Source: Polyangiaceae bacterium (GTDB lineage Bacteria; Myxococcota_A; Polyangia; Polyangiales; Polyangiaceae). From it: a stretch of DNA of 64,000 nucleotides. Below are positions 44,722 to 52,226 of this stretch, piece after piece. Position 1 is the first letter of the stretch; each line of letters opens with the position of its first letter. Made by a program: the position numbers and the translations under genes. Where the stretch lies: assembly GCA_013361525.1 (NCBI GenBank), contig JABFXY010000158.1:1-64000 (forward strand). The letters are read 5' to 3'. The notes under the pieces are model-generated. The model was not told the DNA's origin, searched no databases, and saw nothing but the letters and a program-made list of their open reading frames with translations.

Positions 44722-45365
44722 GATCTGTCCCCTTTCTTGCGCGCTGCGCGCGCCTCGACCTGCCGATTGACGAATAGGCTCGACCGCGCAATGCGCGTGA
44801 GCTCCGCCTCCATCCTCGAGGCGGCGCCTTTGCCGTCCAGCGCCGCGGCGAGCACCGGCTGCGACGCGACCGAGGTGATGATGAAGAGCAACATCTGCGC
44901 GACGTACGCTTCGGCGTCGACGTCCGCGTAATGACTGCCCCCTTCTTGGCCGGCGCGAATGTAGGCAGCAATCGCCGTGATCCATGGGCGGACGGGGCCG
45001 CGTACGAGCTCGCGCAAGCCGTCGGGCCGATCCAACGCCTCGCGCGCGAGGAGCCGCGCACGCGCGGGGTCCGCGGTGAAGAAGCGCAACGTCTCGGCGA
45101 ACACCGCGTCGAATCGCTCGTTGCTCGCGGTCGCCGCGAGAAGAAGCCGCGGCAGCGTGTCCGTCCAGTGGGCGAGGATCTCGTCGAAGACGGCTTGGCG
45201 CAACCGCTCCTTCGATGGGAAGTGGTGGAGCACGGCCTGCTTCGAGACGCCGACCTCGTCGGCGATCGCCTGCAGCGCGGTCGCATCGAAGCCCCGGGCC
45301 GCGAACAAGTCCGTCGCGGCCCGGAGGATCTGCGTTCGCACGTCGACGTCAGCCGCCCCGACCAT
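44640..45365 (-). CDS. TetR-family repressor of the fatty-acid operon
   Basis: This is a 241-residue regulator. The helix-turn-helix lies at ~12-55 (LRAATDLFAARGFDATALQA; IADEVGVSKQAVLHHFPSKE). A helical effector domain follows. The last ~30 residues are Ser/Thr/Lys-rich and come from the overlap with the acyl-CoA dehydrogenase gene. The gene is first in the operon and a perfect palindrome is centred 22 bp before its start codon, so autoregulation is likely. The ligand is presumably an acyl-CoA, by analogy with FadR-type TetR proteins; this is inference. Confidence 0.9.
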   Translation of the reverse strand: MVGAADVDVRTQILRAATDLFAARGFDATALQAIADEVGVSKQAVLHHFPSKERLRQAVFDEILAHWTDTLPRLLLAATASNERFDAVFAETLRFFTADPARARLLAREALDRPDGLRELVRGPVRPWITAIAAYIRAGQEGGSHYADVDAEAYVAQMLLFIITSVASQPVLAAALDGKGAASRMEAELTRIARSSLFVNRQVEARAARKKGDRSWRASSETTTTSSSASKKPSTGRRSSS

Positions 45366-45399
45366 GTGGTTGGCAGGTCCTTACCATGTGGTAAGGACC
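45361..45399 (-). promoter_or_regulatory. Palindromic operator and promoter of the fatty-acid operon
   Basis: Arms GGTCCTTACC and GGTAAGGACC flank ATGT at 45376-45399 (perfect 10-bp inverted repeat). The central ACCATGTGGT recurs exactly at 45361-45370, 22 bp away (two helical turns) and covering the tetR start codon. On the minus strand GTGACA, 17 bp and TAAGGA overlap the palindrome as a possible -35/-10. This is a textbook arrangement for a TetR binding site. Confidence 0.75.
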
Positions 45400-45437
45400 C
45401 TGTCACCCCCGACGGTCGGGGCAGATCGAGCCGGACG

Positions 45438-46439
45438 TCAGATCGAGACGGAAATCAGCAAGCAATCGATGCAGATATGAAGGAGTGTGACGTTTCCGTC
45501 GCACTCTTCGCCAATCTCGATGATGCCGTTGCCGCACACCGGCGGGTCGGGCGGGCACTCGAGCTCGCAGTCGGAGGAGCAGCCGTCACCGTCGTCGTTG
45601 TTGCCGTCGTCGCACTCCTCGTCGCCTTCTTTGTCGCCGTCGCCGCAGCAGGGGACGGGGGGCGGGGGTTCTTCCGTGCAAATGGCGGAGCAGCCGTCGC
45701 CGTTGGTGTTGTTGCCGTCGTCGCACTCTTCGTCGCCGTCCAGGTCTCCGTCACCGCAATCGGGGGGAGCCGGCTCGTCCAGGCAATCCGCGGAGCAGCC
45801 GTCACCGTCGTCGTTGTTGCCGTCGTCGCACTCCTCGTTCTCTTCGTTCACCTCGCCGTCGCCGCAATACGGTTCATCTTCGGCGATGACTCTGAAGTTG
45901 TCGGTTTTGGAGTCGTTGGGATCGAATCCGCCGTTTTCGTTGTAGTCGTCGATCGTCGTGACCCAGACTTTGTAGACGTTGCCCGGGTTCGGCGTGTCGT
46001 CGTACGGAAACAGCTGAACGGTAATCGCACCGAGATTCGGATAGTCGTTGTCGTCGGTACCCGTCGCGTGCACGCAACCGCCGGGCCCCGGGATCACCGC
46101 GTCGACCAGACCGTCGCTGTTGACGTGGAATGCGCGGCACTCGACGGCGTCGCTCGAGAGGAGGGTTTGGCCGCTCGGGTCGGTGACTTGGAAGTAGTAG
46201 TCACCCTCGGGGAGGCCGGCTGCACCGGGAGGCGCGTTCATCCCAGGGCCGCCGTCGAGATAAACGTCCTCCTTGGCCTCGTAGATATTCTGGTTGACGC
46301 GATCGCCGTCGACGGTACTGGTGAAGATCGCCCCCGTCAGCGCGGCGCTCGAATTGCCGGTCTGCTCTCCGGCGCAGCTCGTCACTGCGGCGGCGAGATA
46401 GACGGCGCCCACGATCCTGCAAATGGGTTTGCTTCGCAT
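45438..46439 (-). CDS. Lipoprotein with DUF4215-type Myxococcus Cys-rich repeats
   Basis: This is a 333-residue lipoprotein (MRSKPICRIVGAVYLAAAV, lipobox TSC). Residues ~25-215 form a beta-rich domain (GAIFTSTVDGDRVNQNIYEA; NVYKVWVTTIDDYNENGGFD). The C-terminal third has three repeats of the form CGDG..EGDEECDDGNNDDGDGC and a fourth degenerate CGNGIIEIGEECDG. At DNA level the repeats (45560-45850) are highly similar. Asp-rich loops suggest calcium binding. The upstream ATGs toward 46565 are not preferred because only the 46439 start gives a proper signal peptide. Confidence 0.85.
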   Translation of the reverse strand: MRSKPICRIVGAVYLAAAVTSCAGEQTGNSSAALTGAIFTSTVDGDRVNQNIYEAKEDVYLDGGPGMNAPPGAAGLPEGDYYFQVTDPSGQTLLSSDAVECRAFHVNSDGLVDAVIPGPGGCVHATGTDDNDYPNLGAITVQLFPYDDTPNPGNVYKVWVTTIDDYNENGGFDPNDSKTDNFRVIAEDEPYCGDGEVNEENEECDDGNNDDGDGCSADCLDEPAPPDCGDGDLDGDEECDDGNNTNGDGCSAICTEEPPPPVPCCGDGDKEGDEECDDGNNDDGDGCSSDCELECPPDPPVCGNGIIEIGEECDGNVTLLHICIDCLLISVSI

Positions 46440-46621
46440 GGGGGCCGGCCCAAGCAATCGACGGACCCCTGCGCCGAAGGGGATCGGGGCCATAAAACGC
46501 CGAGCGCCGGGCGTGCGAAGCGACGATCGCATGACCCGGCGCAACGATCTCCCGGCCGGCGACACCCACAGGAGTGCTCAAAGCCCGCGGAGCGGATTGG
46601 CCCGAACGGACGCTCGCGGCG

Positions 46622-48241
46622 TCAGTTCACACTGACGTAGACCGGCGTGCTCTCGCCATTACCCTGCCCGGCGCCGATTGCGTTCCAGCCGTCGGGGAGG
46701 TTGGGGAGGGTCCAGCCGAAGAGCCATTCTCCGTCGACAGGCGACACGTTGAGGCACTCGGCGCTCTTTCGCTTTCCGAAATCCTCGTGCCAATACGCCA
46801 CGTGCATCGCGAGCGGTGCTTTGAGGTATTGCTGGTTCGGCACGTCGGTGAACCAGAGCACCTTCGGCTCGCCCTTCTCGTTCGACATCGTGGCGACGCG
46901 CTCCTTCCACTCGAGCGGGAAGTTGCCGATGGCGGTGGTCGCGTATTTCGAATGGTCCTCGGGGAACTTGTAGCCGGGGACCGGCGGGCCGCCTTTGCCC
47001 GGGGAGAAGATCGTCGACATGACCGGTTTCATTCCGACATAGGCCGTCATGGTGCCGGGGACGATCTTCGCCTCGATCCACTTTTCGTTCTCCGTCACGC
47101 CGCTCGGCAACTTGGTCGCGGCGCGCGTGACGACCAGATCGACGTCGAGCTGCTTGTCGGGATCATCGGTCTTGGCGACGAACTTCCCGGGCTCGCGGCG
47201 AAGCTCGTAATAGACCATCCCGTCCTGCTTCACCGTTTCGCCGGTGATCTCGATAGGGGACTTCGGCGCGAGGGTGGCGCTCGTCGCCTTGAACGAGGCG
47301 CCGTCACGCTCGTACTTCGGTATCGGCTTCTTGCTGCGATTCCACGCGAACGGCAGCTGCATGTCGCTCTCGTCGAAATGCACGCCGTGGAAGGCCGAGC
47401 GCTTCATGTGGCTGACGCGGTCCGCCGGGACGACCATCGCGTCGGGCGTGAGCAGCCACACGCGGCCGTGCATCTCGAAAGCCCGCGAATAGGCCAGCAT
47501 CGACCCGGGCGGGATGCGCTTGAGGACGAGCACGTCGGGGTGGAAGTTACCGGCGCGAACGGTGCGCTTTCCGTCCTTCAGGAAATACGGGACTTCGTCG
47601 GTCGCTTTGATCGGCTCGTCCACGATGTTCTCTTCGTGGCCGATCGCCCACGCGCCGAGCGGCTTCCAGGTATTCGCGGGACCGTGCTGTTTCTCCGCCT
47701 TTTCCCACTCTTCGGGTGTCGGCACCCGGCTGTACATCGGCGCGCCGTTGGAGTGCGCGTAGCGGTAGGGCCAAACGCCGTTTTGGGGCGCCGAGAACGC
47801 GAGCGCCTTGAAGTACGGATCTTCGAGATCGAGCGTCGCCGTCTCGTCGTCACAGACGTAACCGCGCGGCTCGATCGCATACCACTTGCCCTTGCAGCCG
47901 GGGCCCTCGATCGCCTGCGTCGATTTCAGCGCGACCGTGGTCCCCATACGCATTTTTCCGATCGCCAGGCCGGTGCGCTCCGCCTTCTTCCAGATCCACG
48001 TGTGCGGACCGATCGCTCCGATGCGCGGTCGCCCATCCGGCACGGGCGGCGCGGCAGGGTCGGCCGGGGGAGCCTCGGCGGTCGTCGCCGACGTCTTCGT
48101 CTCGCCGGCGGAATCGGTCGTGGCATCCACGCCGGGCGATCTCGCCTCGTCTTCGGCCGAGGACAGGTTGTGCGAGACGTCGTGGGACGAGCACGCGGTG
48201 ATGGATACGAGCGCGAGAGCGGCGAAGAGAGAGGCGCGCAT
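46622..48241 (-). CDS. L,D-transpeptidase (YkuD)-like lipoprotein
   Basis: This is a 539-residue lipoprotein (lipobox ITAC) with a Ser/Ala/Pro linker (~20-75), then an SH3-like/ligand-binding region. The C-terminal YkuD domain contains KAPLAMHVAYWHEDFGKRKS directly followed by AECLNVSPVDGEWLFGWTLP. In this family the motif is normally HG..yWH..FG...SHGC.N; here His-Gly of SHGC is Ala-Glu, while the Cys and upstream His remain. It would remodel peptidoglycan by 3-3 cross-linking or attach proteins, unless the substitution has inactivated it. It appears monocistronic. Confidence 0.85.
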   Translation of the reverse strand: MRASLFAALALVSITACSSHDVSHNLSSAEDEARSPGVDATTDSAGETKTSATTAEAPPADPAAPPVPDGRPRIGAIGPHTWIWKKAERTGLAIGKMRMGTTVALKSTQAIEGPGCKGKWYAIEPRGYVCDDETATLDLEDPYFKALAFSAPQNGVWPYRYAHSNGAPMYSRVPTPEEWEKAEKQHGPANTWKPLGAWAIGHEENIVDEPIKATDEVPYFLKDGKRTVRAGNFHPDVLVLKRIPPGSMLAYSRAFEMHGRVWLLTPDAMVVPADRVSHMKRSAFHGVHFDESDMQLPFAWNRSKKPIPKYERDGASFKATSATLAPKSPIEITGETVKQDGMVYYELRREPGKFVAKTDDPDKQLDVDLVVTRAATKLPSGVTENEKWIEAKIVPGTMTAYVGMKPVMSTIFSPGKGGPPVPGYKFPEDHSKYATTAIGNFPLEWKERVATMSNEKGEPKVLWFTDVPNQQYLKAPLAMHVAYWHEDFGKRKSAECLNVSPVDGEWLFGWTLPNLPDGWNAIGAGQGNGESTPVYVSVN

Positions 48242-48392
48242 GGCCGCGCACTATGGCGAAAACGTCCAGCGAGGGGCAAAAGCGTGGGGTTGTTTCCTCG
48301 CTCGCGCCCAGGAAGATCGGCCGAAGCTGCCGCGCAGGGCGCGGTTGGTTTGTTTCTTGATTCGTCCCGCTAGAAACGACAATAGGTGGAAG

Positions 48393-48704
48393 ATGGATCA
48401 CCGTGTTCCGCACGATCTCGGCCGCGACCTGGCGAAGAAAGCCACGGTCGCCGCATTCGCCTCTTACGCTCAGAAGTACTCCGAATACCGACCGCGCATG
48501 GATTGGACCGGGGAGTACACGGCGAACGCTTCGTTCAGCGTGAAGGGGATCGATCTGAAGGGAACGGTCGAGGTGGGGGAGCGCGACGTGGCGCTCGACC
48601 TCGGCGTGCCGCTATTGCTCCGCCCGTTCAAATCGAAGGCGCTGGAGGTGATCGACCGCGAGATCCGAGCCTGGGTCGCCAAGGCCAAGGCCGGCCAGCT
48701 CTGA
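48393..48704 (+). CDS. Polyhydroxyalkanoic-acid-granule-region-type small protein
   Basis: This is a 103-residue cytosolic protein with ribosome-binding site AGGTGGA just before the ATG. It starts MDHRVPHDLGRDLAKKATVA and continues with a beta-rich middle (WTGEYTANASFSVKGIDLKG, VEVGERDVALDLGVPLLLRP) and a helical, basic C-terminus. This order matches the PHA_gran_rgn family (small proteins found near PHA synthesis genes). No PHA gene is present in the window. It is convergent with the beta-propeller gene, leaving only 4 bp between. Confidence 0.65.
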   Translation: MDHRVPHDLGRDLAKKATVAAFASYAQKYSEYRPRMDWTGEYTANASFSVKGIDLKGTVEVGERDVALDLGVPLLLRPFKSKALEVIDREIRAWVAKAKAGQL

Positions 48705-48708
48705 AAGG

Positions 48709-50004
48709 TCAGGGCGCCGCTTTTTCAGCGGGCTTCGCTTCCTGATAAGTCACGAGCGTCCCGTCGCGACAGGCGAGCACGACCTTGCCGTCGGCGACGG
48801 GGACAATCGCGATGGGCGCGCTGCAACCGCGATCCGTCGCGTTGACCTTTCCCTGTTCGTCGCGCACGCCGAACCGGCCATTTTGGCGCGCGAACGCGAC
48901 GCGGCCTGCTCCGTCGACGACCGGGGCGACGCGTGCGCTGCCGTTCGGCATCGGCATCGGCATGGGCTGGCGCGACGGAGGAAACATCGGCCCGCCTCCG
49001 GGAAGCGCAGCGGAGCGGTCCGCAGGGGTGCGCGCGATCTCGGCGCCGGTCGCGTCGTAGCCGACGAGAAACCCCTCACCCGTCGTCAGCCACGTCTCGC
49101 CGGCCGCGCCGTACGCCGCAGGCGCGTCGAAGAACGCGAAGATCGAGTCGCCGACGCGCGTGACGGCCGTGCCTGATTTCAAGTCGAGGGCGACCAACCG
49201 ATTCGGCGACGCCTGACCGACCACGGTGCGATCGTCCACGAGCGCGACGGTCCCGCCGATCAAACTGCCGAAGGTCCCGATCTTCCGCGGCTCGGCAGGT
49301 GGTTTGACGCGAAACACCGTGCCCGACTCGCCCGCCACGAGATAACCGCCGTCGTGCGGCAATACGTCCGAAGCGAGACGCTCGGGCAGCGTGACCTTCA
49401 TTCGAACGCGCGAGCTCGCATCGACCTCGAGGAGCGAGCGATTCGAGGCGACGGCGACGGCGCCGTCTTCGGTCGGCACGATCGACGCGATTCCCTCGGT
49501 GAATCCGCTCGATGGTGAGGTTGCTCCGAACGAGGCGCGAGGCAATGCAATCGTCGCGGTGACCTTGTTGGTCGTGGAGACGAACACGACACTCGGCGCC
49601 CCCGTCAGGACGGCGAGCGACCCGTTCGGGAGCACGACCGGCGACCGCACGGCGGCGGCCGAGCCTAGCTGGATGCGCGCGAGCTCTTTGCCGTCGGCAC
49701 CCACCCGGACGAGCTCCGGGCTGGTCAGCGCAATGGTGAGCGTGCCGTCGGGGTGAACGACCGGAGGGTGGCCAATCGCGCCGAGATTGTGGCGCTCGGC
49801 CTCGACGAATTGGGACGGCAGCGATGCGGTCGATCGGCTCGTGCGATTGCGAACGAGCCGATCGACGCTCGCCGGAGTGTCCGGGGCGCCGACGGTGACC
49901 ACGGTCGGAAAGGCGGGGTCGACCGGCTCGGCGCGGGAAGCGACGCCATAAGCCAACGACGACGAAACCAAGAGCGCGGCGAGGGCGCGCGAGGCTCTCT
50001 TCAC
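48709..50004 (-). CDS. Secreted PQQ-like beta-propeller protein
   Basis: This is a 431-residue exported protein. The start is GTG at 50004, overlapping the kinase stop (GTGA). The signal peptide cleaves after VASRA. The mature chain is a run of beta-propeller blades (VVHPDGTLTIALTSPELVRV; VVLPNGSLAVLTGAPSVVFV; LVAGESGTVFRVKPPAEPRK), with a Pro/Met-rich insert (PPSRQPMPMPMPNG) and two Cys near the C-terminus. There is no cofactor motif. It is third in the operon 54481-48709 and may act as the extracytoplasmic sensor or target of the kinase; inferred from context. Confidence 0.8.
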   Translation of the reverse strand: MKRASRALAALLVSSSLAYGVASRAEPVDPAFPTVVTVGAPDTPASVDRLVRNRTSRSTASLPSQFVEAERHNLGAIGHPPVVHPDGTLTIALTSPELVRVGADGKELARIQLGSAAAVRSPVVLPNGSLAVLTGAPSVVFVSTTNKVTATIALPRASFGATSPSSGFTEGIASIVPTEDGAVAVASNRSLLEVDASSRVRMKVTLPERLASDVLPHDGGYLVAGESGTVFRVKPPAEPRKIGTFGSLIGGTVALVDDRTVVGQASPNRLVALDLKSGTAVTRVGDSIFAFFDAPAAYGAAGETWLTTGEGFLVGYDATGAEIARTPADRSAALPGGGPMFPPSRQPMPMPMPNGSARVAPVVDGAGRVAFARQNGRFGVRDEQGKVNATDRGCSAPIAIVPVADGKVVLACRDGTLVTYQEAKPAEKAAP

Positions 50005-52226
50005 GGGGCGGGCTCCAAGGTGACGCGATAATAGGCACGGCTGCCGCGCGGCACGGCATCTCGCTTCGTGACGATCGCGTCCTTCGAGAAGAAGGGGTCG
50101 ATGGCAGCCTGGACGACGAGGCACGGCGGGGAAAACCCTCGAAACGAAAAGCCCGTATACGGCGACGGCGCGTCGGTCGCGGTCAGCTTCTGCTCGCTGT
50201 CGGCATGCACGCGCACGCCCGTGCCGATGCTGCCGCCCTGCGCGAGCGCCACGCTGAGGACGATCCCGGCTTCGCGCGGCTCGTCCTCGATCCTGAATCG
50301 ATAAGCGCTCGTCGATTCGACTTTGGGGCAATAGACGTCGACATCTTTGACCCAGGCGAGCGTGCCTCGAAGCGTGGCGCCGATCGAGATGGGCTGCGCG
50401 CTGGAGACTTCGTCGTTGGGCTCGACCTCGAGGGACGCGTCGCTCTCCCCCGGGCCGAGGCGCAGCGTGTATTCGTCGGAGACGTTTTCGTGGATGAACG
50501 GCGCGCGCCCGTCGCCGTACGCATCGAGATCTTGAATGACCGCGAGGTAATACTCGCCGGAATCGAGCTTCACGGCGGGGATGTCGAGCTCGAGCCCCGG
50601 GCGGCCGGTGCAATATTGAGCCGAAGGCCGGGTCTCGCCTTTGCGGAATACCTGCAAGCAAAGCGGAATGTTCGGCAGCGGCGTCATGGTGAGGCGCGAC
50701 AGCTTGTCCGCCGGGCTCTGCCCGCTCCCGGCGGGCGATTGGGGGATCTCGACGCGGAAGAAGTCGAGATCGGATTCGCTCGCGGAGCGTCGCTTGCCCA
50801 ACATGGCGCGAATCGACTCCCCATAAGGGATCTCCGTGGCTTGCCCGAACTCGTCATTCGGCTCGATCTCGACGCCGCCGAACTGCACCGCTCGCTCCTG
50901 GAGCAGGTAATGGGCGCCTGCGCCGATACCCGCGAGCGGTAGCGTCGCGACGAGGACCGAAATGCCGAGCCGTGTCCGCCGGAGCTTTCGTTCGTAGGCC
51001 TCGACTTCGTCGCGCGTCGCGAACGCGTCTTTGTCGGAGGTCGCCTGCGCGGGCTTCTCGAGCCTGCGAAGGGCACCCGAATCGAGGAGCGCTTCGATCC
51101 CGGAGGTGCCGAGCTCCGACAGCTCGGCGACGACGGCCGTCTGCAGATCTTCGATGCGCTGGAATCGCTCCCCGGGATCTTTGCGGAGCGCGCGCATCAC
51201 GATGTCGCTCAACCCGACTGGAACGCTCGGTGTGACGAGGTGAGGCGCTTGGGGCTCTTCCGTCAGGTGTTTCGCGAAGACGCTCATCGGCGACGGGCCA
51301 TTGAATGGATAGGTACCCGTCAATGCGCGGTACATCAGCGCGCCGAGCGAATAGATGTCGCTTCGCGGGTCGACTTGCTCGCCGCGGATCTGCTCGGGAG
51401 ACATGAAGTACGGCGTCCCGACGATGGCGCCCTGGCTCGTGAGCTCGGAGAGCTCGGAGCCTTCGCGGATTTTCGCCAATCCGAAATCGAGCACCTTGGC
51501 GAGATCCGTTCCGTCCCTCGCTTTGAGGATCATCACGTTCTCGGGCTTGACGTCCCGGTGAACGATGCCGGTTGCGTGGGCCTCGGCGAGCGAATTGGCA
51601 ATCTGCACCGCAATGCGGCCGAGACGCGACGCAGGCAAAAGCCCGTGCACCTTCAGCAGGCGGCCGAGATCATCGCCGTTCACGAGCTCCATCACCAGGT
51701 ACGTGAGGCCTTCGGATACGCCATAGTCGAAGACCTGCACGGTATTCGGCGACGAGAGCTTCGAGGCTGTGAGCGCCTCGGTCTTGAAGCGGCGCACGAC
51801 GTCCTGATTGCGGCTGAGCTCACCGGCGAGGAGCTTCATCGCCAGCAGCTTGCCGATACGGACGTGCTCGACCTTGTAGACGATGCCCATACCGCCGCGA
51901 CCGAGCGGCTCGAGGATCCGATAGCGATCGGCGATGACCAGACCGATCAGCGGGTCGACGCGGTGCGCGGGCGTTTCGGCTTCGACCGGCGCATCGCCGA
52001 GCTTGCTGATGGCGAGGCGATCGAGATCGAGCGAGACGCCCTGCGGAAGTGTTCGCGCGGCGACGAGTGAGCGGCATCGCGCGCAGCCGCCGTCCGAGAG
52101 GGGAGCGGCCTCGTTGCCGCACCGCGGACAACGCACGATCGCGGCGCGCTCGCTCACCGGACCCGCGCCCGAGGACTCCGATGCTTCCCTCCCCGCCTCG
52201 GCCTCGTCGAGCTCGGTCGCGCTCAT
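50001..52226 (-). CDS. Membrane Ser/Thr kinase with N-terminal zinc ribbon and ectodomain
   Basis: This is a 741-residue kinase. A zinc ribbon (C33, C36, C48, C51) precedes the kinase domain: Gly-loop GRGGMG (~109-114), Lys131 in AMKLL, HRDVKPEN (223-230), DFG (247-249) and MSPEQ. A membrane helix lies at ~420-441 (GISVLVATLPLAGIGAGAHY). The external ~300 residues contain two PPC-like beta-sandwich units, each opening with an EPNDE motif (EIEPNDEFGQATEIPYGESI; EVEPNDEVSSAQPISIGATL). All catalytic residues are present. Its start overlaps the upstream stop (ATGA) and its stop overlaps the next start, so three proteins are made in a coupled way. Confidence 0.93.
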   Translation of the reverse strand: MSATELDEAEAGREASESSGAGPVSERAAIVRCPRCGNEAAPLSDGGCARCRSLVAARTLPQGVSLDLDRLAISKLGDAPVEAETPAHRVDPLIGLVIADRYRILEPLGRGGMGIVYKVEHVRIGKLLAMKLLAGELSRNQDVVRRFKTEALTASKLSSPNTVQVFDYGVSEGLTYLVMELVNGDDLGRLLKVHGLLPASRLGRIAVQIANSLAEAHATGIVHRDVKPENVMILKARDGTDLAKVLDFGLAKIREGSELSELTSQGAIVGTPYFMSPEQIRGEQVDPRSDIYSLGALMYRALTGTYPFNGPSPMSVFAKHLTEEPQAPHLVTPSVPVGLSDIVMRALRKDPGERFQRIEDLQTAVVAELSELGTSGIEALLDSGALRRLEKPAQATSDKDAFATRDEVEAYERKLRRTRLGISVLVATLPLAGIGAGAHYLLQERAVQFGGVEIEPNDEFGQATEIPYGESIRAMLGKRRSASESDLDFFRVEIPQSPAGSGQSPADKLSRLTMTPLPNIPLCLQVFRKGETRPSAQYCTGRPGLELDIPAVKLDSGEYYLAVIQDLDAYGDGRAPFIHENVSDEYTLRLGPGESDASLEVEPNDEVSSAQPISIGATLRGTLAWVKDVDVYCPKVESTSAYRFRIEDEPREAGIVLSVALAQGGSIGTGVRVHADSEQKLTATDAPSPYTGFSFRGFSPPCLVVQAAIDPFFSKDAIVTKRDAVPRGSRAYYRVTLEPAP

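Noticed and set aside
45560..45850. Tandem DNA repeats considered as a noncoding minisatellite
   Set aside because: They encode DUF4215-type CDDGNNDDGDGC repeats in frame within a lipoprotein gene.
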